Shown here: positions 1-5,371 of the stretch, in pieces
Layout: each line of letters begins with the position of its first letter
How positions within the stretch are numbered: position 1 is the stretch's first letter
Position numbers and translations under genes: made by a program
Notes under the pieces: generated by a model
The model's input: the letters and a program-made list of their open reading frames with translations, nothing else
The model's database searches: none
What the model was told of the DNA's origin: nothing
NCBI GenBank assembly: GCA_937901225.1
Contig: CALCGX010000013.1
Location: 1-14,085, forward strand
Direction: 5' to 3'
DNA: 14,085 nt
Source: an uncultured Bacteroidales bacterium
GTDB lineage: Bacteria; Bacteroidota; Bacteroidia; Bacteroidales; Paludibacteraceae

Positions 1-148
1 GGTTGTACTTTTTCAATTCCAAACGCTCAGGAGTGTTCTTGCGGTTTTTGGTAGTGATGTAACGTGATGTACCTGGCATACCGCTGGCCTTGTGCTCGGT
101 GCACTCCAAGATCACTTGGATACGTGCTTCTTTACTTTTCTTTGCCAT
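1..148 (-). CDS. rpmG: 50S ribosomal protein L33 (partial, 3' end outside window)
   Basis: Structural protein of the large ribosomal subunit. The reverse strand reads MAKKSKEARIQVILECTEHK followed by the highly characteristic SGMPGTSRYITTKNRKNTPE and then RLELKKYN, which is the L33 signature in Bacteroidetes (normally a little over 60 residues; about 49 are visible). Only one cysteine is seen in the visible part, so it looks like the zinc-free form. The start at 148 is decided by a strong Shine-Dalgarno sequence 7 nt upstream. It lies 17 nt downstream of rpmB on the same strand, so the two are almost certainly co-transcribed. The gene is incomplete only because of the window edge. Confidence 0.96.
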   Translation of the reverse strand, partial: MAKKSKEARIQVILECTEHKASGMPGTSRYITTKNRKNTPERLELKKYN

Positions 149-155
149 AACGAAT

Positions 156-163
156 CCTCCTTT
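156..163 (-). promoter_or_regulatory. Strong Shine-Dalgarno site of rpmG
   Basis: The minus strand reads AAAGGAGG ending 7 nt before the rpmG ATG. This is a near-perfect anti-16S match at ideal spacing. It is the only strong Shine-Dalgarno site I see before a start codon in this window; the others have A-rich leaders, as expected in Bacteroidetes. Confidence 0.8.
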
Positions 164-165
164 GT

Positions 166-399
166 TTAGATGTAACCTTTCTCAGAAGCGCGTTTCAACG
201 CAGCATCCAATCCGATTTTGTTAATAGTTCTCAGACCAGCTGCACTCACGTTCAGCATGATCCATGCATCTTGTTCTACCCAGTAGAACTTCTTGTGGAA
301 CAAGTTCACATCAAACGTACGCTTTGTGTGACGTTTGGAGTGCGAAACATTGCATCCAACCATGGCTTTCTTGCCGGTAATTTGACAAATTTTTGACAT
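166..399 (-). CDS. rpmB: 50S ribosomal protein L28
   Basis: Structural protein of the large ribosomal subunit, complete at 77 residues. It begins MSKICQITGKKAMVGCNVSH and contains the typical SKRHTKRTFDVNL stretch, then FYWVEQDAWIMLNVSAAGLR and TINKIGLDAALK. These are hallmark L28 motifs. Only two cysteines are present (residues 5 and 15), so no CxxC zinc knuckle pair is complete. It is the first gene of a leftward rpmB-rpmG transcription unit. Its start has no Shine-Dalgarno site but an A-rich leader. A Bacteroidetes promoter lies about 130-160 bp upstream at 526-557, leaving an untranslated leader of roughly 120 nt. Confidence 0.97.
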   Translation of the reverse strand: MSKICQITGKKAMVGCNVSHSKRHTKRTFDVNLFHKKFYWVEQDAWIMLNVSAAGLRTINKIGLDAALKRASEKGYI

Positions 400-525
400 T
401 TTATTTAGTATTTTAGTTTATTTCATGTTAAAACCCACTACTCCACCCCGCATAACCCATTTATCCTCAACTACATACGCGCATTTCTCCCATAATCCAA
501 TCCATACTATACGCGAAAAATCGTG

Positions 526-557
526 CAAAGTTACTACTTTTTTTTCACATGACCAAA
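526..557 (-). promoter_or_regulatory. Bacteroidetes-type promoter of rpmB-rpmG
   Basis: On the minus strand a -33 TTTG (557-554) is followed after 20 bp by TAACTTTG (533-526), matching the Bacteroidetes primary-sigma consensus TTTG-N19-21-TAnnTTTG. Transcription should start a few bases further left, near 515-520. It is divergent to, and only 55 bp from, the promoter at 613-644. Confidence 0.75.
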
Positions 558-612
558 TATTTTTGCATTTTTTTATAAAAAATCGCACATTTATATATTT
601 ATTACGCATGCG

Positions 613-644
613 TTTGCGCGTACTACTTTTTTTTATTACCTTTG
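613..644 (+). promoter_or_regulatory. Bacteroidetes-type promoter of the secreted endonuclease
   Basis: TTTG at 613-616, a 20-bp spacer, then TACCTTTG at 637-644 match the Bacteroidetes promoter consensus exactly. The predicted transcript starts near 650, about 20 nt before the ATG at 672. This rules out the in-frame TTG at 642, which lies inside the promoter itself. Confidence 0.78.
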
Positions 645-671
645 CGCTTTCGACTAAAATGTTTGATTTTT

Positions 672-2063
672 ATGACTAACACTCGCTTATTCACACTCAT
701 CACCCTCATCGCGTTGCTGCCTCTGCGCCTCATCGCTGCTATCGACATGCAAGCGCACGTAGGTTCCGACGAAGGCAAAGACGCCTATACCGCATACACT
801 ACCAAGCAAAACGCCTACTATACTGGCAACTATACTTACGCCAATCTCATCGAGCTAACCAATGATGCCTTATTTGGCCGCCTCAATGCTAGAATAGGCT
901 CCCCTTGTATTCTCAACCAATCTAGTTATAATTATGACAAACTTCGCGACTACTACATTTCTGTCGATCGTGATCTCAACACCCAAGGGAATATCATCAG
1001 TTTTTACGATGGTTCATCTATGAACGGGACATGGGATAAGGGAGTAACCTACAATCGCGAACATACTTGGCCACAATCCAAAGGTGCAGACGACGGCATA
1101 GATATGGGACATGACATGCAATCGGTACGCCCTGCCAATGCAAGTATTAACTCAGGAAGAGGAAACGATGCATACGGAGAAGGAGATTCTTACTATAATC
1201 CTGACACTGATAAAAAAATCAATGGCATAAACAACACCAACTATAAGCCCATCAACCTCGGCACCTATCGCGGCGATTGCGCTCGTGTTATCATGTACGA
1301 TTACCTCATGTACGGAGAAGCAGGAGGGTATAAAAATAGTTATCACAACGGAGAAGCCCAATTGCTCAGCAAATTAGGCACAGACGGAGTCTTCGAATCC
1401 CTCCACATCATGCTCAAGTGGCACATGCAAGACCCACCATCGCTCACCGAGATGGTGCGCAACGATGGTGCGCAAGACTATCAAGGCAACCGCAACCCAC
1501 TCATCGACTATCCCGAGTTGGCTATTCAAGTCTTCCTTGACGATGGCATCACCACCTACACCGTCACCGAGTCATCCGCTGCCACCATGTGGCCAGCTCA
1601 CCGCTACACCCTCTCCGACGGCTTCATTGCTTACCTCACCAACGGCGACGGCTCCCACCCTGCCGAATCCGACTTCGAGGTCACAGGCGCCACCTATACC
1701 TACGACGCTTCCCTCGGACGTCTCACCGTCAGCGAAGTCACTGGCAACATGACCATCTCCGACGACGCTGGTAGCCCCCCCGAGCCAGAGCCTGACCCAG
1801 AACCAGAGCCAGATCCTAATGTTTACACCGTCACTTGGATGGCTAACGGCGACGTCTATACTACCGCCACCTACAACACCGACGGCACACAAACCATCAG
1901 CGTGCCCGCAGCCCCTACTGCATGCCCTGGCTACACCTTCGTTGGCTGGACCACTGAGGCGAATTACTCCAACCCATTCTGCGCACCAGATGGCCTCTTT
2001 ACCTCGGCAAATCACAAGGTAACCACCAACCTCACCTACTACGCCGTATTCAAGAAAGACTAA
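672..2063 (+). CDS. Secreted endonuclease I family nuclease with C-terminal InlB-like module
   Basis: A 463-residue exported DNA/RNA-degrading enzyme, by similarity to the EndA/NucM endonuclease I family. Residues 1-23 form a signal peptide (hydrophobic core, likely cleavage after IAA). The catalytic domain spans about 35-290. It has the NREHTWPQS motif at 128-136 (His131 the probable general base), GHDMQSVRPANASIN at 146-160, and the family end signature QGNRNPLIDYPELA at 271-284. A short beta-rich stretch (290-365) leads to a Pro/Glu/Asp linker (369-382). The protein ends in an InlB/Listeria-Bacteroides-type module (385-460) with C-P-G-Y-T-F-V-GWT and TYYAVF. That tail resembles modules in the giant protein at 6483-13490 and probably keeps the enzyme at the cell surface or marks it for secretion (inference). 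The start at 672 follows from the promoter position. Confidence 0.9.
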   Translation: MTNTRLFTLITLIALLPLRLIAAIDMQAHVGSDEGKDAYTAYTTKQNAYYTGNYTYANLIELTNDALFGRLNARIGSPCILNQSSYNYDKLRDYYISVDRDLNTQGNIISFYDGSSMNGTWDKGVTYNREHTWPQSKGADDGIDMGHDMQSVRPANASINSGRGNDAYGEGDSYYNPDTDKKINGINNTNYKPINLGTYRGDCARVIMYDYLMYGEAGGYKNSYHNGEAQLLSKLGTDGVFESLHIMLKWHMQDPPSLTEMVRNDGAQDYQGNRNPLIDYPELAIQVFLDDGITTYTVTESSAATMWPAHRYTLSDGFIAYLTNGDGSHPAESDFEVTGATYTYDASLGRLTVSEVTGNMTISDDAGSPPEPEPDPEPEPDPNVYTVTWMANGDVYTTATYNTDGTQTISVPAAPTACPGYTFVGWTTEANYSNPFCAPDGLFTSANHKVTTNLTYYAVFKKD

Positions 2064-2064
2064 T

Positions 2065-2091
2065 CCGCCCAATTCGACCAATTAGACTACC
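2065..2091. repeat. Degenerate 9-bp tandem repeat, copy 1
   Basis: Three consecutive 9-bp units close to the pattern TMGNCCAAT begin two bases after the endonuclease stop codon. The same 9-bp periodicity recurs at 3190-3234 and 3830-3874, each time directly behind a gene. The function is unknown. Confidence 0.6.
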
Positions 2092-2102
2092 CCCCCATCA
2101 TA

Positions 2103-2140
2103 ACAAATCGCACAGAATTATAAATTTTTGTGCGATTTGT
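2103..2140. terminator. Long inverted repeat: terminator of the endonuclease gene and/or operator of the next
   Basis: Arms ACAAATCGCACA (2103-2114) and TGTGCGATTTGT (2129-2140) are perfectly complementary, and the stem can extend inward by about 3 more pairs to an 8-nt loop. It lies 40 bp after the endonuclease stop codon. Its right arm abuts the -33 TTTG (2140-2143) of the next promoter, so an operator role is equally possible. No long T-run follows, which weakens the intrinsic-terminator reading. Confidence 0.55.
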
Positions 2141-2171
2141 TTGCGTATATCAATTATTCTTTGTACCTTTG
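2140..2171 (+). promoter_or_regulatory. Bacteroidetes-type promoter of the Bro-N gene
   Basis: TTTG at 2140-2143, a 20-bp spacer and TACCTTTG at 2164-2171 match the Bacteroidetes consensus. A 6-1-6 inverted repeat (TCTTTT-C-AAAAGA, 2177-2189) sits at the expected transcription start. A perfect 12-bp palindrome ACAAAGCTTTGT lies at 2219-2230. The predicted leader before the ATG at 2342 is about 160 nt. Confidence 0.75.
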
Positions 2172-2218
2172 TAGCGTCTTTTCAAAAGAAAACGGTTAAG
2201 ACACTCTGTTTGATGAAG

Positions 2219-2230
2219 ACAAAGCTTTGT
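2219..2230. promoter_or_regulatory. Perfect 12-bp palindrome in the Bro-N leader
   Basis: ACAAAGCTTTGT is fully self-complementary and lies about 50 bp downstream of the promoter -7 element. It is a candidate operator for a dimeric regulator. Its role is inferred from position and symmetry only. Confidence 0.4.
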
Positions 2231-2341
2231 ATATCAGTCGATTAAATACCAGACGTGTATAGTCCCCCTATGCCGCCTGTGTGTTTTATTATATATTGTA
2301 CGTGCACGCCCACGCGCACACACACATGAGCCCAAAAGCAG

Positions 2342-3193
2342 ATGACCGATCAGAACCACATAAGTCTATTCGAAGGCAAGCAAGTGCGCTACCTTTGGGA
2401 CGAGGAGAAGCAGCAATACTTCTTCTCCGTGGTTGACGTTATCCAAGTCCTGACGGATAGCAACACACCACGTCGCTATTGGAGCGACCTCAAACGTAAG
2501 CTACAAGCAGAAGGAAGTGAGGTGTACGAAAATATCGTACAACTGAAATTACCCTCCTCCGACGGCAAGAAGTACCTCACCGACGTAGCCACCACCGAGC
2601 AGCTTTTCCGCTTGATCCAATCCGTGCCTAGCAAGAAGGCGGAGCCGTTCAAGTTATGGTTAGCTGAGGTAGGACGCCAACGCTTAGAGCAGTTGCAAGA
2701 CCCTGAGTTGAGCATTGAGCAGGCTATCCGCGACTATCGCCGTTTGGGCTATTCCGAGTCATGGATCAACCAACGCATCAAGACCATTGAGGTGCGCAAG
2801 GGGCTGACGGACGAGTGGAAACGTGGTGGCATGACTGAGGAGCGTGACTATGCGATACTCACGGATATCATCTCCAAGGCGTGGAGTGGTATGACTACCC
2901 GCGAGTACAAAGCGCATAAGGGATTGCGCAAGGAGAATTTGCGAGATAACATGACCAATGTGGAGTTGATGCTCAATGGTCTGGCGGAGGCAGCAGCCAC
3001 CGAGTTGAGTCAGCGCGAGAACCCGCAAGGCTTCCAAGCCAATGCACAGGTCGCGCAGCGGGGTGGCAATGTGGCGCATGTCGCTCGCGAGCAGTTGGAG
3101 CATGAGTTAGGCAGGACGGTTATTTCCGACAAGCGTGCAGTGCATTTCACCACTCCGCCCGACGAACTACCGCTGGCCACTATGGAAGAATAA
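2342..3193 (+). CDS. Bro-N domain antirepressor-like / DinD-like protein
   Basis: A 283-residue protein with a Bro-N type N-terminal domain at about 5-110. The visible pattern is VRYLWDEEKQQYFFSVVDVI, then RRYWSDLKRKL, DVATTEQLFRLIQS and PFKLWLAEVGRQRLEQ. Bro-N domains occur in phage antirepressors and baculovirus BRO proteins and are thought to bind DNA. The C-terminal half (about 125-270) contains TTREYKAHKGLRKENLRDNM and a later ELGRTVIS. This ordering recalls the C-terminal half of DNA-damage-inducible protein D (DinD), but I judge that by eye only. It has its own promoter at 2140-2171 and a repeat-rich leader. No signal peptide or membrane segment is seen, so it should be cytoplasmic. 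An alternative ATG at 2326 is out of frame. Function in this setting is unproven; a regulator or damage-responsive factor is most likely. Confidence 0.82.
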   Translation: MTDQNHISLFEGKQVRYLWDEEKQQYFFSVVDVIQVLTDSNTPRRYWSDLKRKLQAEGSEVYENIVQLKLPSSDGKKYLTDVATTEQLFRLIQSVPSKKAEPFKLWLAEVGRQRLEQLQDPELSIEQAIRDYRRLGYSESWINQRIKTIEVRKGLTDEWKRGGMTEERDYAILTDIISKAWSGMTTREYKAHKGLRKENLRDNMTNVELMLNGLAEAAATELSQRENPQGFQANAQVAQRGGNVAHVAREQLEHELGRTVISDKRAVHFTTPPDELPLATMEE

Positions 3194-3234
3194 CCAATTA
3201 GCCCCATCCGACTAATAGGACCAATTCGCCCCGC
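3190..3234. repeat. Degenerate 9-bp tandem repeat, copy 2
   Basis: About five 9-bp units of the CCAAT-containing family seen at 2065-2091 and 3830-3874. The first unit overlaps the stop codon of the Bro-N gene (3191-3193). Confidence 0.55.
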
Positions 3235-3238
3235 AACC

Positions 3239-3290
3239 AAACTTTGAAACAGCGCACAGCGCGTAAAACATTGAAACATTGAAACTTTGA
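3239..3290. repeat. Direct repeats upstream of the toxin-antitoxin pair
   Basis: ACTTTGAAAC and tandem CATTGAAA/CATTGAAAC words recur between 3239 and 3290, 30-80 bp before the antitoxin start. They could be operator repeats for toxin-antitoxin autoregulation. I found no convincing TAnnTTTG promoter here. The 20-bp stretch at 3245-3264 recurs with two mismatches at 6407-6426. Confidence 0.4.
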
Positions 3291-3320
3291 GGCGCAAGCC
3301 GAGATAAACAACAGACAATT

Positions 3321-3530
3321 ATGGCAACTTATTCATTGAAAATTAACGAGCGTTCGACACAGGGACAAGCCCTATTGGCGTACTTAGAGGCACTGAAGAT
3401 TGATGTCAAGAGAATTCCTTCTGTTCGTACACAAAAGAGTAGTTACGAGCGTTCGATGGATGATATTAAGCATGGTCGTATCGAGAAATTTGCGTCTGCG
3501 GACGAAATGTGCAAATCATTAGGTATTTGA
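3321..3530 (+). CDS. Antitoxin of a RelB/YafQ-type toxin-antitoxin pair
   Basis: A 69-residue small acidic/basic mixed protein beginning MATYSLKINERSTQGQALLA. The pattern of a short beta-strand (YSLKIN), ERSTQGQALL and a helix is common in Bacteroidetes antitoxins encoded before RelE/YafQ toxins. The C-terminal half (DDIKHGRIEKFASADEMCKS) is the probable toxin-wrapping segment. It ends 4 nt before the toxin start, the usual antitoxin-first operon order. Antitoxin and toxin normally repress their own operon together; the direct repeats at 3239-3290 are candidate sites. The assignment rests mainly on size, N-terminal pattern and the partner gene. Confidence 0.78.
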   Translation: MATYSLKINERSTQGQALLAYLEALKIDVKRIPSVRTQKSSYERSMDDIKHGRIEKFASADEMCKSLGI

Positions 3531-3534
3531 TTAG

Positions 3535-3807
3535 ATGTATAGTGTTCAAATGACCAAAACGTTCCGCAAGAATGCCGAACTATGTAAGAAACGCGGATAC
3601 GAGATGCAGCTTTTAAGTGAGGCGATCCACCTATTAGAAGCTAATGGGTGTCTTCCTGCCTCGTACCGTCCGCACAAGTTGTCAGGAAACTACGAAGGTA
3701 CTTGGGAGGCGCATCTAAAAGGCGATTGGTTGCTATTGTGGAAACAAAATGATATAGAGTTAGTTTTGTTGTTCACGGGTACAGGAACCCATTCGGATAT
3801 TTTCTAA
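3535..3807 (+). CDS. YafQ-family mRNA interferase toxin
   Basis: A 90-residue toxin of the RelE superfamily, YafQ branch, expected to cleave mRNA on the ribosome. The diagnostic pattern is complete: YRPHKLSG (His47), WEAHLKGDWLLLW (His60, Asp64, Trp65) and a final GTHSDIF (His86, Phe90). These positions correspond to catalytic or binding residues described for E. coli YafQ (His50, His63, Asp67, Trp68, His87, Phe91). One deviation is visible: the residue before TGTH, commonly Arg in the family, is Gly82. The length is normal for the family. The gene starts 4 nt after the antitoxin stop codon, indicating translational coupling. No early stop or frameshift is present, so the toxin should be intact. 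Confidence 0.9.
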   Translation: MYSVQMTKTFRKNAELCKKRGYEMQLLSEAIHLLEANGCLPASYRPHKLSGNYEGTWEAHLKGDWLLLWKQNDIELVLLFTGTGTHSDIF

Positions 3808-3829
3808 TGTCATCCAACATTTTTATTAT

Positions 3830-3874
3830 CCGACTAATTCGACCAATTACTCCAATTCGCCCAATTAGACTAAC
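3830..3874. repeat. Degenerate 9-bp tandem repeat, copy 3
   Basis: Five contiguous 9-bp units, each ending in AAT or a close variant (consensus TMGNCCAAT), starting 23 bp after the toxin stop codon. This is the clearest of the three copies of this repeat family in the window. Confidence 0.65.
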
Positions 3875-3924
3875 CTACAAGAAGCATTCCCCCAGTGTAT
3901 TGCCCCTTGTATGCCACCTAATTT

Positions 3925-3968
3925 GATTGGAACCTCATTGGAACCTGATTGGAACCTGATTGGAACCT
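3925..3968. repeat. Four 11-bp tandem repeats
   Basis: GATTGGAACCT is repeated four times without spacers; only the first base of the second unit differs (C for G). The 11-bp period is close to one DNA helical turn, so a bound protein would see each unit on the same face. It lies about 180 bp before the first YhcG gene. Confidence 0.85.
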
Positions 3969-4147
3969 CACCGTATGTCCCCCGTAGGATCCCCGAGTGA
4001 CAACCGAGGGTACATAAGGGATAAACAATATATTACAAAACCTAAATACAGGAAACAATAAACATCCTCTTCGCTAAGGATTCGGCATCCCTTCGGCAGA
4101 AGACAAAACAAAACAACGCGCTTTGGGCGTATACAAAACGATAAGAC

Positions 4148-5254
4148 ATGACAACGCCTCATTTTGTAAATAGAGAAAACATGATCGCTGACAGCGAATA
4201 CATCCAATGGCTTTCGGATGTAAAGAAGCGCTTTCGCCAGAGCCAAGGACGCGCTCTTGTAAAAGTAAATGCAGAAATGCTTGACTTTTACTGGAGTATC
4301 GGTCGCGACCTTGTTATGCTCAAAGCAGAAGCACGATGGGGAGATGGTGTTGTCAAACAATTTGCATTTGATATGCGAGAAGCTTTTCCTGAAGCAAGTG
4401 GCTTCTCATATTCCAATGTAAAATACATGAAACAATGGTATTTGTTTTATAATCAGCAGCTTGAAAAAAGCCAACGACCCGTTGGCCTTTTTGAAAATAA
4501 GGACGAATACAGCCAATTGGAAAAAAGCCAACGACCCATTGGCTTTTTACCAATGCCAGAAATGTTTGGACGTATTCCTTGGGGACATCATATAGACATC
4601 GTTAGTCGTTCTACCACCTTAGATGAAGCTTTGTTCTATGCAAAACAAGTCGCTGAGTTGGGTTGGTCAAGACCGCAACTTAATGCTAAAATGGATTCGC
4701 AGTTCTTTCAGGCTCAGGGAGCTATCTGTTCGAATTTTGAATCTACATTACCAGCGGAACAAAGTCAAGTAACACAACAGTTATTCAAGGATCCATATCA
4801 TTTTGAGTTCTTAACGCTTCAGGAGAATTATAACGAAAAGGATTTGGAGGATGCACTTGTGACCAACATCACACATTTCTTATTGGAACTTGGACAAGGA
4901 TTTGCTTTTGTAGGAAGACAATTAGAATTGTGTATTGATGATGAAACTACTTTCTTTCCTGACCTGATATTTTACCATATACCGCAAAAGCGTTATGTAA
5001 TCATCGAACTGAAAGCAGTAAAGTTTATGCCCGAGTTTGCAGGAAAGCTTAATTTCTATGTTACTGCTGCTGACAAACTATTGCGCGGTGACGGAGATAA
5101 CCCTACAGTAGGATTACTCATTTGCAAAACGGCTAAAAACACCATCGTAGAGTGGTCGTTGCAAGATATCAACAAACCGCTTGGCGTCGCGACATACCAA
5201 TTAGAGGAAGTAGTAGAACGAACAGTAAAAGAAATTGAAATGCGTAAACACTAA
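4148..5254 (+). CDS. YhcG/DUF1016 PD-(D/E)XK nuclease, paralogue 1
   Basis: A 368-residue predicted DNA nuclease of the YhcG (DUF1016) family. The N-terminal DUF1016 domain (about 15-185) shows VNAEMLDFYWSIGRDL, FSYSNVKYMKQWY, IPWGHHIDIV and ALFYAKQVAELGWSRPQL. The C-terminal nuclease domain (about 210-355) shows LLELGQGFAFVGRQ, Asp272 in FFPDLIFY and Glu287-x-Lys289 in VIIELKA, giving an intact PD-(D/E)XK active site. Between the two halves of the N-terminal domain, residues 104-114 (QLEKSQRPVGL) are repeated at 123-133. This duplication is encoded by terminator-like palindromes. A second possible start is Met12 (4181). It is followed 117 bp later by a paralogue, suggesting a nuclease pair. 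A role in restriction or phage defence is plausible for the family but not shown here. Confidence 0.88.
   Translation: MTTPHFVNRENMIADSEYIQWLSDVKKRFRQSQGRALVKVNAEMLDFYWSIGRDLVMLKAEARWGDGVVKQFAFDMREAFPEASGFSYSNVKYMKQWYLFYNQQLEKSQRPVGLFENKDEYSQLEKSQRPIGFLPMPEMFGRIPWGHHIDIVSRSTTLDEALFYAKQVAELGWSRPQLNAKMDSQFFQAQGAICSNFESTLPAEQSQVTQQLFKDPYHFEFLTLQENYNEKDLEDALVTNITHFLLELGQGFAFVGRQLELCIDDETTFFPDLIFYHIPQKRYVIIELKAVKFMPEFAGKLNFYVTAADKLLRGDGDNPTVGLLICKTAKNTIVEWSLQDINKPLGVATYQLEEVVERTVKEIEMRKH
4464..4548 (+). repeat. In-frame duplicated palindromic element inside YhcG paralogue 1
   Basis: GAAAAAAGCCAACGACCC occurs at 4463-4480 and again at 4520-4537, a period of 57 bp (19 codons). Each copy is followed by a complementary arm. 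Copy 1 pairs GCCAACG (4470-4476) with CGTTGGC (4480-4486), flanked by A- and T-runs. Copy 2 pairs AAAAAGCCAA (4522-4531) with TTGGCTTTTT (4539-4548) perfectly. Each would form a hairpin flanked by an A-run and a T-run, like a bidirectional intrinsic terminator, yet the reading frame stays open. Confidence 0.8.
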
Positions 5255-5271
5255 CTCATATAACTAATCCG

Positions 5272-5337
5272 ACAGCGAAGCGCTCTAACAGTGCAGCGGT
5301 CTAACAGCAAAAGGCGGTCAAACAGCAAAGCGGTCTA
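5272..5337. repeat. Degenerate 16-18-bp tandem repeat between the YhcG genes
   Basis: Four units beginning ACAG and centred on GCGGTCTA (5272-5287, 5288-5303, 5304-5321, 5322-5337) fill most of the 117-bp gap. They are followed by an ATA-rich stretch and the leader of the next gene. No promoter is visible, so the two YhcG genes are probably one transcription unit. Confidence 0.65.
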
Positions 5338-5371
5338 AAAACAGCTAATAATAATAATAAACAACAACGAT

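Larger units (their letters stand above)
3808..4147. other. 340-bp gene-free spacer before the first YhcG gene
   Basis: No supported gene is seen here. It holds the 9-bp repeat array (3830-3874), the 11-bp tandem array (3925-3968) and an imperfect inverted repeat around 3974-4016 (TATGT-CCC...GGGTACATA). The last part is A-rich and leads up to the ATG at 4148. No full TTTG/TAnnTTTG promoter was found; the nearest, TAATTTG at 3919-3925, is one base short. Confidence 0.6.

Noticed and set aside
642..671. TTG start that would extend the endonuclease by 10 residues
   Set aside because: It lies inside the TACCTTTG promoter element; the ATG at 672 gives a cleaner signal peptide.
425..679. 84-residue plus-strand open frame and the 63-residue minus-strand frame at 418-609
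   Set aside because: Both overlap the divergent promoter region and have no recognisable protein features; compositional accidents of AT-rich DNA.
1572..2081. 169-residue minus-strand open frame
   Set aside because: Shadow of the endonuclease gene, caused by its C-rich third codon positions; no start context.
2326..2341. Alternative ATG at 2326 for the Bro-N gene
   Set aside because: It is out of frame with the Bro-N coding region and reaches a stop after about 35 codons.
3286..3289. TTTG elements before the toxin-antitoxin pair as a promoter
   Set aside because: The base pair that should be TA is AA, and no TTTG lies 19-21 bp upstream.
3919..3925. TAATTTG as the -7 element for the YhcG operon
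   Set aside because: One base short of TAnnTTTG and without a properly spaced -33 TTTG.
3925..3968. CRISPR-like array
   Set aside because: Units of 11 bp are contiguous with no spacers, and no cas genes are present.
3968..4360. 130-residue minus-strand open frame across the spacer
   Set aside because: Overlaps the start of a well-supported YhcG gene, is rich in Cys/Phe/Leu from A-rich antisense DNA, and matches nothing I know.
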